Notes: generated from the sequence alone by a model not told the origin. A stretch of DNA of 9,459 bases from Oxalobacteraceae bacterium UBA5157 (GCA_002415335.1 DHXL01000146.1:359-9817), one strand, 5' to 3'. Shown: positions 1-6,812, counted from the first letter of the stretch. A program made the numbers and translations.

Positions 1-795
1 GATGTAGACCTCGGGGTGGCCGAAGAACCAGAAGATGTGCTGGTACATCACCGGATCACCGCCGCCGGCGGCATTGAAAAATGAGGTGCCGAAATGGCGG
101 TCGGTCAGCGTCATCGTGATCGCGCCTGCCAGCACCGGCATCACGGCGATCAGCAGGTAGGCGGTAATCAGCCAGGTCCAGCAGAACATCGGCATCTTCA
201 TCAAGGTCATGCCGGGCGCGCGCATGTTCAGGACCGTGGTAATGATGTTGATCGAACCCATGATCGACGATGCGCCCATCAGATGGATCGCAAAAATTGC
301 CATATCCATCCCGGGTCCCATCTGGGTCGAGAGCGGCGCGTACATCGTCCATCCCGCAGCGGAGGCACCGCCCGGCACCAGGAACGAAGTCGTCAGCAGC
401 AGAGCCGCCGGCGGCAGCAACCAGAACGAGAAGTTATTCATCCGGGCAAACGCCATGTCGGCGGCGCCGATTTGCAGCGGGATCATCCAGTTGGCGAAGC
501 CGACGAAGGCCGGCATGATGGCGCCGAACACCATGATCAAGCCATGCATCGTGGTCAGCTGATTGAAGAATTCCGGACGGAAAAATTGCAGGCCGGGCTG
601 AAATAGTTCGGTACGGATCATCAGGGCCAGCACGCCGCCGGTCATGAACATGGTCATCGAGAACCACAGGTACAGCGTACCGATGTCTTTGTGGTTGGTC
701 GCGTACAGCCAGCGGCGCCAGCCGTGCGGGTGATCATCGTGCGCATGCGCGTCGTGAGAGTGATCGTGTGCGTGATCGATTGCGGTTGTGCTCAT
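1..795 (-). CDS. ctaD: Cytochrome c oxidase subunit I, N-terminal 265 residues (3' end outside window)
   Basis: Catalytic haem-copper subunit of the aa3-type terminal oxidase in the inner membrane; it reduces O2 to water and pumps protons. The reading frame is open from an ATG at 795 to the window edge, so the gene is partial. Visible family marks: WLYATNHKDIG just before the first helix; TTMHG with His84 as low-spin haem a ligand; PLQIGAADMAFARMNN with Asp113 at the D-channel entrance position; and, at the very edge, FGHPEVYI with His260 (CuB ligand), Glu262 and Tyr264 (the His-Tyr cross-link pair). Glu262 points to an A1-type oxidase. Residues 8-24 are strikingly His/Asp-rich (HAHDHSHDAHAHDDHPH). 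An AGGAGT Shine-Dalgarno lies at 801-806, 5 bases before the ATG. It sits 86 bases downstream of coxB and is probably cotranscribed with it. Confidence 0.97.
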   Translation of the reverse strand, partial: MSTTAIDHAHDHSHDAHAHDDHPHGWRRWLYATNHKDIGTLYLWFSMTMFMTGGVLALMIRTELFQPGLQFFRPEFFNQLTTMHGLIMVFGAIMPAFVGFANWMIPLQIGAADMAFARMNNFSFWLLPPAALLLTTSFLVPGGASAAGWTMYAPLSTQMGPGMDMAIFAIHLMGASSIMGSINIITTVLNMRAPGMTLMKMPMFCWTWLITAYLLIAVMPVLAGAITMTLTDRHFGTSFFNAAGGGDPVMYQHIFWFFGHPEVYI

Positions 796-881
796 CTCGA
801 ACTCCTGTTTTTTAATCTCTTGGAGACAGGGCATTTCGGCGCGCCGGGCGCCTGACAAACGCTGTCCCGCAATACGCTTGA

Positions 882-2069
882 CTACTTGCGTGCGGCCAGC
901 ACTTCAGCCGGCTGCACGATGTTTTCCTGGGCCTTGTTGGACCAGCTGTTGCGTGTATACGTGATGACCGCGGCAATGTCCGTATTCGACAACTGTTTCC
1001 AGCTCGGCATTTGCGCAGAGAAGGCACCGCTGTTCTTGCCGTTGAGCAGGACCTGAATCTGACCGGCCTTCGGACCATTAACGACTGGCGAACCATCGAG
1101 CGAAGCAAATGCGCCCGGAACACCCTTGCCGGTGGCTTGATGACACACCGCGCAATTCGTCGCGTAGACCTTAGCGCCCATGGTCTTCAGCTCATCGATG
1201 GTCCAGGTCTTGTTCGGGTCCTCGGCCTTGGCCGCCATTTCTTTCTTCTTGCCGTCAACCCACTTCGTGTAGTCGTCGTCGCTCACCACATTCACCACGA
1301 TCGGCATGAACGCGTGCTCCTTACCGCACAGCTCGACGCACTCGCCACGGTACGTGCCGACCTTTTCGGCCTTGAACCAAGTATCACGCACAAATCCGGG
1401 AATCGCGTCCTGCTTGACACCGAAGCGCGGCACCGCCCAGGAATGAATCACGTCGTTGGCCGTCAGCACGATCCGGATCTTCTTGTTGACCGGTACGACC
1501 ACTGGATTGTCGACTTCAAGCAAGTAATTCTCGCCGCGCGCTTCGGTCGGCGCCACCCCCGGCAACCCGATTTGCGTGCGTGGCGTCGACAGCATGGACA
1601 GGAAGGAAATGCCCTCGCCCTCGCCGTTCAGATAATCGTAGCCCCATTTCCATTGCATGCCCGTCACCTTGATGGTGAGGTCGGCGTTGGACGTGTCTTT
1701 CATCGCCACCACCGTTCTGGTGGCCGGCAATGCCATGCCGATGACGATGACGAACGGCACGATAGTCCACAGGATTTCTACCGTGGTGCTTTCGTGAAAA
1801 GTGGCCGGTTTGTGGCCAAGCGACTTGCGATGCTTGAAGATCGACCAGAACATGACGCCGAACACGGCAAAGAAGATCACCAGGCAGACCACCATCATCC
1901 AGGTATGCAACGAATAGATCTGTTGCGCGATTTGCGTGACCGGCTGCTGAAAGTTGAGCTGAAGCACAGACGGGCCACCCCGGCTATCGGTCACCGCCCA
2001 TGACGGCATACCAGCCGCCAGGAGCGATGCCCCGAGCATCAACGATTGAAGGCGCTTCGCATATTTCAT
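882..2069 (-). CDS. coxB: Cytochrome c oxidase subunit II with fused C-terminal cytochrome c domain
   Basis: Receives electrons from cytochrome c through CuA and passes them to subunit I; also called ctaC. 395 residues from the chosen ATG at 2069. Residues 1-25 form a signal peptide (Lys/Arg start, hydrophobic core, likely cleavage after SWA). Two membrane helices lie at about 56-78 and 97-117. The aromatic electron-entry motif is QWKWGYDY (139-146). The CuA ligands are all present: His209, then Cys244, Glu246, Cys248, His252 and Met255 in CVELCGKEHAFM. The C-terminal class I cytochrome c domain has CAVCH at 306-310 and a probable axial Met354 in SAQMPSW. A further in-frame ATG at 2111 was not used because it lacks a ribosome binding site and would bury the signal peptide; GGGGAA lies 3 bases before the chosen start. 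First gene of the operon with ctaD. Confidence 0.96.
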   Translation of the reverse strand: MKYAKRLQSLMLGASLLAAGMPSWAVTDSRGGPSVLQLNFQQPVTQIAQQIYSLHTWMMVVCLVIFFAVFGVMFWSIFKHRKSLGHKPATFHESTTVEILWTIVPFVIVIGMALPATRTVVAMKDTSNADLTIKVTGMQWKWGYDYLNGEGEGISFLSMLSTPRTQIGLPGVAPTEARGENYLLEVDNPVVVPVNKKIRIVLTANDVIHSWAVPRFGVKQDAIPGFVRDTWFKAEKVGTYRGECVELCGKEHAFMPIVVNVVSDDDYTKWVDGKKKEMAAKAEDPNKTWTIDELKTMGAKVYATNCAVCHQATGKGVPGAFASLDGSPVVNGPKAGQIQVLLNGKNSGAFSAQMPSWKQLSNTDIAAVITYTRNSWSNKAQENIVQPAEVLAARK

Positions 2070-2175
2070 AGTTTCCCCAAATGCCCGATATAAGAATTCT
2101 GACTCACTCATCGAGGTCGGCGCACGTGGCGCTGATTGCTGCGCACACGCGACCGCTCATATTCTGTCAAACAAT

Positions 2176-2208
2176 CGGCCCGCCATCAAGCCAGTTGATG
2201 GCGGGCCG
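2176..2208. repeat. Perfect 14-bp inverted repeat (hairpin) in the coxB leader
   Basis: Arm 2176-2189 (CGGCCCGCCATCAA) is the exact reverse complement of 2195-2208, with a 5-base loop GCCAG. The stem is GC-rich at its base and should be very stable as RNA. It lies about 110 bases upstream of the coxB ATG. On the coxB-sense strand it is followed by ATTGTTTGACAG, which is only a weak U tract, so it is not a convincing intrinsic terminator in either direction. It could be an attenuator, an mRNA-stabilising 5' stem, or a protein site. Confidence 0.75.
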
Positions 2209-2278
2209 CTCTACATTAAGATGCAAAATTGCGGACAAACAAGGCGACTTGCTATTGGTCGACTCATTTTTGTTTTGT

Positions 2279-2296
2279 CCTTGATTATAATCAAGG
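2279..2296. promoter_or_regulatory. Perfect 18-bp palindrome overlapping the coxB -10 box (possible operator)
   Basis: CCTTGATTATAATCAAGG is a gapless, perfectly self-complementary 18-mer centred between 2287 and 2288. It is AT-rich in the middle and embeds TATAAT on both strands. A dimeric repressor bound here would occlude the -10 box facing coxB. The sequence does not closely match an operator I can name with confidence, so the regulator is unknown. Confidence 0.55.
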
Positions 2297-2313
2297 AAAG
2301 CCCATCTTAACAA
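2284..2313 (-). promoter_or_regulatory. Candidate sigma70 promoter for the coxB-ctaD operon
   Basis: On the minus strand, TATAAT (2289-2284, perfect consensus) is preceded after an 18-base spacer by TTGTTA (2313-2308, 4 of 6 matches to TTGACA). Transcription would start near 2277 and run to coxB at 2069. The plus-strand TATAAT in the same palindrome has no comparable -35 box and no gene correctly placed to use it. Confidence 0.45.
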
Positions 2314-2459
2314 GCTAAAAACATGGCGAGAGCCCGCGACGAGCACCATTTCGAGCGGTTTGTGCCCACCGTCATTGTTCGCCTTGCGCCTTTGTGACGC
2401 ACTCATTTGAACCAGTTTATCCATGCTGCATTTGGGCACGCTCCGCGGAATGGCGGATT

Positions 2460-3416
2460 TCACCGGCGCTTTGGATGCAAATCCAGCCGGACGATGGTTT
2501 CACCCGCGGCCGTTGTTCTTGGCACCGGACGAAATGCGTGGCCGTAAATGATTTCGAAGCTGAGCGGGAACCTGCCATCGGCGCGGCGCGAGCGCTCCAG
2601 CTCCAGCGCCTGCACGACCCGGCGCCAGCGCGCGCGACCGAGCAAGCCGCGGCGCCGGGTCGCCAATGGATTTCCGCCCCAGGCGCGCACGTCGGCCATT
2701 AGTTTTTCGACTGATTCGTAAGTCACGGTAATGGTTTCCATATCCATTACCGGCGTCGAAAACCCGACGTTGACCAGCATGTCGCCGAGGTCGTGCATAT
2801 CGACGAAAGGCAGCGCGTGCGGCGCCTCGTCGACGGTCGCAAAGGCGGCCCGCAACTCCTTGAACGTGTCCGGGCCGAAGCAGGAAAACATCAGCAAGCC
2901 ATCGACTCGCAGCACGCGCCGCCATTCCGCGAATACGCGATCCGGCTGCGGGTGCCAATGCAAAGCCAGGTTGGACCAGACCAGGTCGAGCGTATTGACC
3001 GCGAGGGGCAGTTGCCCGAAATCGCCGCACAGCAGATCGGCGTTCGGGCCGATTGCGGCGCCGGCCTTGGCCGGCAGCCATCTCGCCAGCGCCCGTCCAA
3101 GCGTTGACCGTGCCGCGGCTTGCCGGTGGCACGCGGCCGCCAGCATAGCCGGCGACGCATCGACGCCGAGCACCTGTGCCTCGGCGAAGCTGCCTTGCAA
3201 CGCCGATAGATCCGCGCCTTCACCGCAGCCGGCGTCGAGCACGCGGCGCGGTGCGATCCGCACCAGCGCCAGCCGCTCGTGCATGCGGCCGGCCACCTCG
3301 CGCCGCAGGAAATCGGATTCGATCACGCGCTCCGGCGCAGCGAATAGCTTGCGCACCAGACGCAGGTCGATCGGCGCACTGGACCTGGAATCGGCGGGTA
3401 ATGAGGACTGGGACAC
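2460..3416 (-). CDS. bioC: BioC-type malonyl-ACP O-methyltransferase
   Basis: A cytosolic class I SAM-dependent methyltransferase. BioC methylates the free carboxyl of malonyl-ACP so that fatty acid synthesis can build the pimeloyl moiety of biotin. 318 residues. SAM motif I is VLDAGCGEG (59-67), the acidic residue of the second strand is Asp85 in LGVDAS, the next motif is CGDFGQLP (130-137), and SNLALHWHP (148-156) fits motif II of the family. The stretch FSCFGPDTFKELR (177-189), then LPFVDMHDLGDMLV (202-215), is typical of proteobacterial BioC. About 60 residues longer than E. coli BioC, mainly at the N-terminus and around 104-123. The start is GTG: an in-frame stop lies just upstream and the first internal ATG is at residue 45. 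No other biotin gene is in view, so BioC is favoured over a generic methyltransferase from motifs alone. Confidence 0.8.
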   Translation of the reverse strand: MSQSSLPADSRSSAPIDLRLVRKLFAAPERVIESDFLRREVAGRMHERLALVRIAPRRVLDAGCGEGADLSALQGSFAEAQVLGVDASPAMLAAACHRQAAARSTLGRALARWLPAKAGAAIGPNADLLCGDFGQLPLAVNTLDLVWSNLALHWHPQPDRVFAEWRRVLRVDGLLMFSCFGPDTFKELRAAFATVDEAPHALPFVDMHDLGDMLVNVGFSTPVMDMETITVTYESVEKLMADVRAWGGNPLATRRRGLLGRARWRRVVQALELERSRRADGRFPLSFEIIYGHAFRPVPRTTAAGETIVRLDLHPKRR

Positions 3417-3438
3417 GAAGAATCGTTAATTTGGATGA

Positions 3439-3467
3439 GATAATCGCGCCTAGTTTACACGTTTGAA
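3439..3467. promoter_or_regulatory. Possible back-to-back promoters between bioC and comF
   Basis: The divergent genes are only 64 bases apart. Toward bioC, TTCAAA (3467-3462) and GATTAT (3445-3440) are spaced by 16 bases, each 4 of 6 to consensus. Toward comF, GATAAT (3439-3444) is a fair -10 box without a good -35. The two -10 boxes occupy almost the same bases, so the promoters, if real, would exclude each other. Weak evidence. Confidence 0.25.
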
Positions 3468-3480
3468 GGATCCCTGCTTT

Positions 3481-4233
3481 ATGTTATCCCGCTTGCGCCA
3501 CTGGTCGCAGCACCTGTCGACACGTTTGCCGTCGCTATTGCCATCGTCCTGCGCGTTGTGCGGCAGCAGCGGCGAGACGGCGATTTGCGCGGGCTGCCAT
3601 GCGCAATTCTTCGGCCGCGGCGGTCCCCGTTGCACGCAATGCGCGATTCCGATGCCGGTCAAGGGGAACGCGCCGGCGAGCCGTTGCGGTGAATGCCTGA
3701 CTCAACCGCCCGCCTTCGACGCGACCATCGTGGCGGCCGATTACGCGGCGCCGATCGATCAACTCGTGCTGGCCCTGAAATTCGGCAGCCGACTGGCGCT
3801 CGCGCCTCTATTCGCACACGCGCTGCGTGACGCACTGCTGCAGGAGCGCGCAGAAGAGATTCCGCTGCCGACGCTGTTGACCGCGGTGCCGCTGGGCCGC
3901 AGGCGGCTGGCCGAGCGCGGGTACAATCAAGCATGGGAAATAGCCAAGCCGCTGTCGCGCGCGCTCGGGATAAGACTTGAAGCGCAATTGGTCATCCGCC
4001 AGCGCGACACCGATGCGCAGGCTCTGCTGCATCCGGACCAGCGTCATCAGAATATCCGGCGCGCGTTCGTCGTGCCGGACACGGCGATCGATCGCGTGCG
4101 CGGACAACACGTCGGCGTGGTCGATGACGTCATCACCACCGGCGGAACGCTGGGCGAACTGGCTGCGACCTTGAAGCGTTTTGGCGCCGTACGCGTCACT
4201 AATTTTGTATTCGCGCGGACCTTGCCCAAGTAA
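3481..4233 (+). CDS. comF: ComF family protein (zinc-ribbon phosphoribosyltransferase-like)
   Basis: 250 residues. Homologues take part in natural transformation in some bacteria; the biochemical role is poorly defined, and presence of the gene alone does not show competence. The N-terminus carries cysteine pairs C24/C27 and C36/C39, then C51/C54 and C69/C72, consistent with zinc binding. The C-terminal type I phosphoribosyltransferase domain includes RRLAERGYNQA (141-151), a ComF hallmark, and the PRPP loop VVDDVITTGGT (213-223). The start is the ATG at 3481, with GAAGGA at 3465-3470 about 10 bases upstream; a TTG at 3463 is in frame but overlaps this binding site. Divergent from bioC and followed 13 bases later by trmL, so probably cotranscribed with it. 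Confidence 0.93.
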   Translation: MLSRLRHWSQHLSTRLPSLLPSSCALCGSSGETAICAGCHAQFFGRGGPRCTQCAIPMPVKGNAPASRCGECLTQPPAFDATIVAADYAAPIDQLVLALKFGSRLALAPLFAHALRDALLQERAEEIPLPTLLTAVPLGRRRLAERGYNQAWEIAKPLSRALGIRLEAQLVIRQRDTDAQALLHPDQRHQNIRRAFVVPDTAIDRVRGQHVGVVDDVITTGGTLGELAATLKRFGAVRVTNFVFARTLPK

Positions 4234-4234
4234 A

Positions 4235-4239
4235 AGGAG
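4235..4239 (+). promoter_or_regulatory. Ribosome binding site that fixes the TTG start of trmL
   Basis: AGGAG lies immediately after the comF stop and 7 bases before the TTG at 4247. It decides the start of trmL: the only in-frame ATG-like alternatives lie inside comF and would add residues with no family counterpart. Confidence 0.75.
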
Positions 4240-4246
4240 ATTCAAT

Positions 4247-4717
4247 TTGTTTCATGTAGTCCTGGTCGAACCGGAGATTCCGCCCAACACCGGCAACATC
4301 ATCCGCCTGTGCGCCAATACAGGCGCGCAGTTGCATTTGATCGAGCCGCTCGGTTTTCCGCTGGACGACGCCAAGATGCGCCGCGCCGGACTGGATTATC
4401 ATGATTACGCAAGCATGAAAGTGCATCGCGATTGGGCCGCCTTCATCACGAGCGAAGCACCCGATCCGCAGCGCATGTTTGCGCTGACAACGCGTGGCGC
4501 GACACCATTCGGATCCATTGCATTCCATCCCGGCGACGTGTTCGTGTTCGGCTCAGAAACCAAGGGCCTGGATCCGGCGTTACACGAATCGTTCGCGCCG
4601 CCGCAACGGATCCGGCTGCCGATGCGGCCCGATAATCGCAGCCTGAACCTGTCGAACACGGTAGCTGTCGTAGTGTATGAAGCGTGGCGGCAAAATAATT
4701 TTGACGGCGGCGCGTAA
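4247..4717 (+). CDS. trmL: tRNA (cytidine/uridine-34-2'-O)-methyltransferase TrmL
   Basis: A small SPOUT-class RNA methyltransferase that methylates the ribose of the wobble nucleotide in tRNA-Leu isoacceptors, using SAM. With the TTG start it has 156 residues, essentially the length of E. coli TrmL (157). The three knotted-fold motifs are visible: PPNTGNIIRLCANTG (12-26), FGSETKGL (101-108), and RLPMRPDNRSLNLSNTVAVV (123-142), the last holding the Asn/Ser-rich SAM loop. The protein begins FHVVLVEPEIPPNTGN after the initiator, as is usual. An ATG start further upstream in this frame would overlap comF and is rejected. Second gene of a comF-trmL pair. Confidence 0.95.
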   Translation: MFHVVLVEPEIPPNTGNIIRLCANTGAQLHLIEPLGFPLDDAKMRRAGLDYHDYASMKVHRDWAAFITSEAPDPQRMFALTTRGATPFGSIAFHPGDVFVFGSETKGLDPALHESFAPPQRIRLPMRPDNRSLNLSNTVAVVVYEAWRQNNFDGGA

Positions 4718-4795
4718 GACCAATTAGTCGAGAACCGGGTACGCCACGCAGAAACGCCGGCAGGCCCATGTAGCCCACAATAAACAAGGATTCCC

Positions 4796-5254
4796 ATGAT
4801 GCATTTCCGTTTCATCCTCCTGGCCGCGGCCATATTCCTGACGAGCGCATCACTGTATGCGCGCAATGCAGAGACCGGCGACCTGCGCTTCACGCATCCG
4901 TACGCGCGCAGCACGGTGCCGGGCCAAACCAGCGGCGCCGCTTATCTGACGATCGAGAACCAGGGTGGGCAGGCGGACCGGTTGATCGCCATCACGTCGC
5001 CGATCGCCCAGTCGGTCGAGATCCATACGATGACGATGGATGGCAATGTGATGAAAATGCGCGAGGTGCAGAACATCGAGCTCAAACCGCGCGCCAAGAT
5101 CACGATGAATCCAGGCGATGGCTATCACATCATGCTGATAGGAATAAAGCAGCCGCTGAAGCGCGGCGACAAATTTCCGCTCACGCTGAGTTTCGAGAAA
5201 TCGGGCAAGATCGACGTGCCGGTGACGGTTGAGGATGCATCCGCGGCGAAGTAA
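4796..5254 (+). CDS. Periplasmic copper chaperone, PCuAC family (DUF461)
   Basis: 152 residues. Residues 1-22 form a signal peptide, with cleavage likely near LYA-R. The mature part is a cupredoxin-like beta domain with the copper-binding pattern: His77 in EIHTM, Met88 in MKM, and the HxM pair His111/Met113 in YHIMLIG. Family members bind Cu(I) in the periplasm and help load the CuA site of cytochrome c oxidase subunit II, often with a Sco protein; no Sco is in this window. This fits the coxB/ctaD genes on the left, though it is not in their operon. AAGGA at 4786-4790 precedes two adjacent ATGs (4796 and 4799); either could be used. It lies 78 bases after trmL, and its stop is only 8 bases from the stop of the convergent asparaginase gene. 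Confidence 0.9.
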   Translation: MMHFRFILLAAAIFLTSASLYARNAETGDLRFTHPYARSTVPGQTSGAAYLTIENQGGQADRLIAITSPIAQSVEIHTMTMDGNVMKMREVQNIELKPRAKITMNPGDGYHIMLIGIKQPLKRGDKFPLTLSFEKSGKIDVPVTVEDASAAK

Positions 5255-5262
5255 AGTCGTGG

Positions 5263-6264
5263 TCAGACTTTGACCAATTGCAGCACGGCGCGCACCTCGC
5301 CGGTCAACATGCCCGCGTAATTTCTCAACTGCGGCCGCAACCACGGCGCCAACGGCGACGCTTCGGGCGTCGTGGCCAGTCCCAGTTGCTGCAATACCGC
5401 CACCGTCGCAGTAAGCAATGCGCGCTGGTTGCCATCCGCGATCTTGATCGCAATTCCCATCCCTGCCGAACGCACGCCGATCGCTTGCACGCCTTCCGCG
5501 CCGATCTTGGCAACCCAGTCGCTTGGCGCGGTTTGCATGTAAGCCAGATCGCTGCGTCCGGTGCCGGACACCAGTTCCGGGTGGCCCGTCATTGCCTCAT
5601 GAAGTTGGCCCAATACGGCACCGTACACATCATCGCGCTCACCCTGCGCCAGGCGCGCGTAAGCCAGCGCCAGACGCGCCAGCGGCATCGCATAATTGGG
5701 GGCGGAGCAGCCGTCGATGCCCATTCTCAGCGCCGATTCCGGCATGCCCGCGAAGTGCGCGACGCTCGCGCGCACCGCTTGCTGCAATGGCTGAGCCGGG
5801 TCGAGATAACTGTCGAGCGCCAAGCTATGCTGCACGCAATACGCGAGAAAGCCGGCATGCTTGCCGCTGCAATTATGATGCAACTGATTAAAGGTCGCGC
5901 CGACTGGTGGCGGCTCGTCGCGGTAGCGCAGCGGCACATGGCAGCCGCAGCGCAAATGATGTTCATCGCAACCAATCTTCTGCAGCATGCCTTGCACTAT
6001 CCCGGCATGGATCGGCTCGCCCGAGTGGCTGGCGCACAGCAACGCGATCTCGCGCGGCGCAAAACCGAACCTGGCGGGACCATCCGCGTGCAGGAAAGGC
6101 ACCGCCTGGAACGGCTTGATGGACGAACGTGTGAACGTTAGAAAGTGTGGATCGCCGGCGCAATACAAAAGCTCGCCGCGCGGATCGACAACAGCGACCG
6201 AACCGTAATGGACGCATTCGACATCGTCGCCGCGCGTAACCTCGACCAATGGGACATGCTGCAT
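5263..6264 (-). CDS. L-asparaginase, Rhizobium etli type (class 3, PF06089 family)
   Basis: Hydrolyses L-asparagine to aspartate and ammonia; no signal peptide, so cytosolic. 333 residues. It is not related to the E. coli AnsA/AnsB or the plant-type enzymes. Comparison with the structurally known R. etli enzyme gives the Ser-x-x-Lys pair Ser47/Lys50 (in SSIKPFQ), a second catalytic serine in ASHSGEP (78-84), Lys253 in AKIGAEG, and the zinc-site residues Cys132 and Lys135 in HNCSGKHAG plus Asp184 and Cys186 in GIDGCSAPNYAMP. SGTGRSD (233-239) is also conserved. All key residues appear intact, numbered about three below R. etli except Lys253, about ten below. I chose ATG 6264 over GTG 6270 because GGAAGG (6275-6270) is correctly spaced only for the ATG. 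Probably the last gene of an operon with hldC, 65 bases upstream. Confidence 0.92.
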   Translation of the reverse strand: MQHVPLVEVTRGDDVECVHYGSVAVVDPRGELLYCAGDPHFLTFTRSSIKPFQAVPFLHADGPARFGFAPREIALLCASHSGEPIHAGIVQGMLQKIGCDEHHLRCGCHVPLRYRDEPPPVGATFNQLHHNCSGKHAGFLAYCVQHSLALDSYLDPAQPLQQAVRASVAHFAGMPESALRMGIDGCSAPNYAMPLARLALAYARLAQGERDDVYGAVLGQLHEAMTGHPELVSGTGRSDLAYMQTAPSDWVAKIGAEGVQAIGVRSAGMGIAIKIADGNQRALLTATVAVLQQLGLATTPEASPLAPWLRPQLRNYAGMLTGEVRAVLQLVKV

Positions 6265-6269
6265 GGGCA

Positions 6270-6275
6270 CCTTCC
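6270..6275 (-). promoter_or_regulatory. Ribosome binding site deciding the asparaginase start
   Basis: GGAAGG on the minus strand, 5 bases before ATG 6264. It overlaps the alternative in-frame GTG at 6270, which therefore cannot be the start that uses it. Confidence 0.6.
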
Positions 6276-6329
6276 GGATATTGCGGACAAGACGGACTGT
6301 CGGCTTGAGCGTAACCGCGTGTCCAACGA

Positions 6330-6812
6330 CTATATGGTGGTCCGCCTGACCTTGGACAATAGCTTGCTGGTCGAGCGATCATGCTCGAAATCGATGGCCA
6401 CCGCTTGCCCGCCATAGGCCAGCACTGCCTGGCCCTCGGGAATCGTGTGCATGTCATAGTCGCCACCCTTGGCATAGATTTCCGGGCGCGCTTCCTGTGC
6501 CACTTGCAGCGCCGTATCTTCGTCGAACGGCACGACCAGGCTCACCGCTTCCAGCGCCGCGAGCACCGCCATCCGATCGTCGCAGGTATTGAGTGGCCGG
6601 TCGTCTCCCTTGCCGAGGCGCTTGACCGAGGCGTCGGTGTTGACCGCTACCACCAGCGACGCGCCGAGTGCCCGCGCTTGCGCCAGGTACGTGACGTGGC
6701 CGCGATGCAGGATGTCGAATACGCCGTTGGTCAGAACCACCGGTTTGGCGAGTTGCGCAACGCGTGCTTTCAGTTGCTCACGCGGGCAGATTTTTTCTTC
6801 GAAGTTTGACAT
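6330..6812 (-). CDS. rfaE2: D-glycero-beta-D-manno-heptose 1-phosphate adenylyltransferase (stand-alone)
   Basis: Transfers AMP from ATP to heptose 1-phosphate, giving ADP-heptose for the LPS inner core; cytosolic. 160 residues, the usual size for the stand-alone enzyme (HldC/RfaE2). In enterobacteria the same activity is the C-terminal half of the fused HldE; no kinase half is seen here. The cytidylyltransferase-type fold shows TNGVFDILHRGHVTYLAQA (28-46) with the nucleotide-binding HxGH (HRGH, 36-39), then VAVNTDASVKRLGKGDDRPL (55-74), KGGDYD (115-120), and RSTSKLL (146-152) in place of the common STT/STS-K loop. The start MSNFEEKI at 6812 is preferred from the typical N-terminus; an in-frame ATG at 6836 (eight residues longer) has a similarly weak upstream AGGG. 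Lies between the diiron protein gene and the asparaginase gene, same strand. Confidence 0.93.
   Translation of the reverse strand: MSNFEEKICPREQLKARVAQLAKPVVLTNGVFDILHRGHVTYLAQARALGASLVVAVNTDASVKRLGKGDDRPLNTCDDRMAVLAALEAVSLVVPFDEDTALQVAQEARPEIYAKGGDYDMHTIPEGQAVLAYGGQAVAIDFEHDRSTSKLLSKVRRTTI

Larger units (their letters stand above)
2070..2459. other. Gene-free leader/promoter region upstream of coxB
   Basis: These 390 bases separate the coxB start from the end of bioC on the same strand. They contain a candidate sigma70-type promoter reading toward coxB (2284-2313), a perfect 18-bp palindrome over its -10 box, and a 14-bp perfect hairpin in the predicted untranslated leader. The open frame running leftward from a GTG at 2463 shows no recognisable domain and passes straight through both inverted repeats, so I do not treat it as a gene. 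No tRNA or recognisable riboswitch was seen. If the promoter call is right, the coxB leader is about 200 nucleotides long. Confidence 0.6.

Noticed and set aside
838..852. Short GC inverted repeat between coxB and ctaD.
   Set aside because: Only a 5-bp stem in GC-rich DNA with no T-run; expected by chance.
1011..2003. A 330-codon plus-strand open frame opposite coxB.
   Set aside because: His/Arg-rich composition typical of antisense reading of a GC-rich gene; the minus strand encodes an unmistakable CoxB.
2167..2463. A 98-codon minus-strand frame with a GTG start overlapping the bioC stop by four bases.
   Set aside because: No recognisable domain, and it runs through both the perfect hairpin and the promoter palindrome; more likely a chance open frame in the coxB leader.
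2731..3429. A 232-codon plus-strand open frame opposite bioC.
   Set aside because: Ser/Arg-rich shadow of the methyltransferase gene; no ribosome binding site or domain seen.
5278..6141. A 287-codon plus-strand open frame opposite the asparaginase gene.
   Set aside because: Low-complexity Arg/Gln/His composition and no domain; the opposite strand has clear catalytic motifs.
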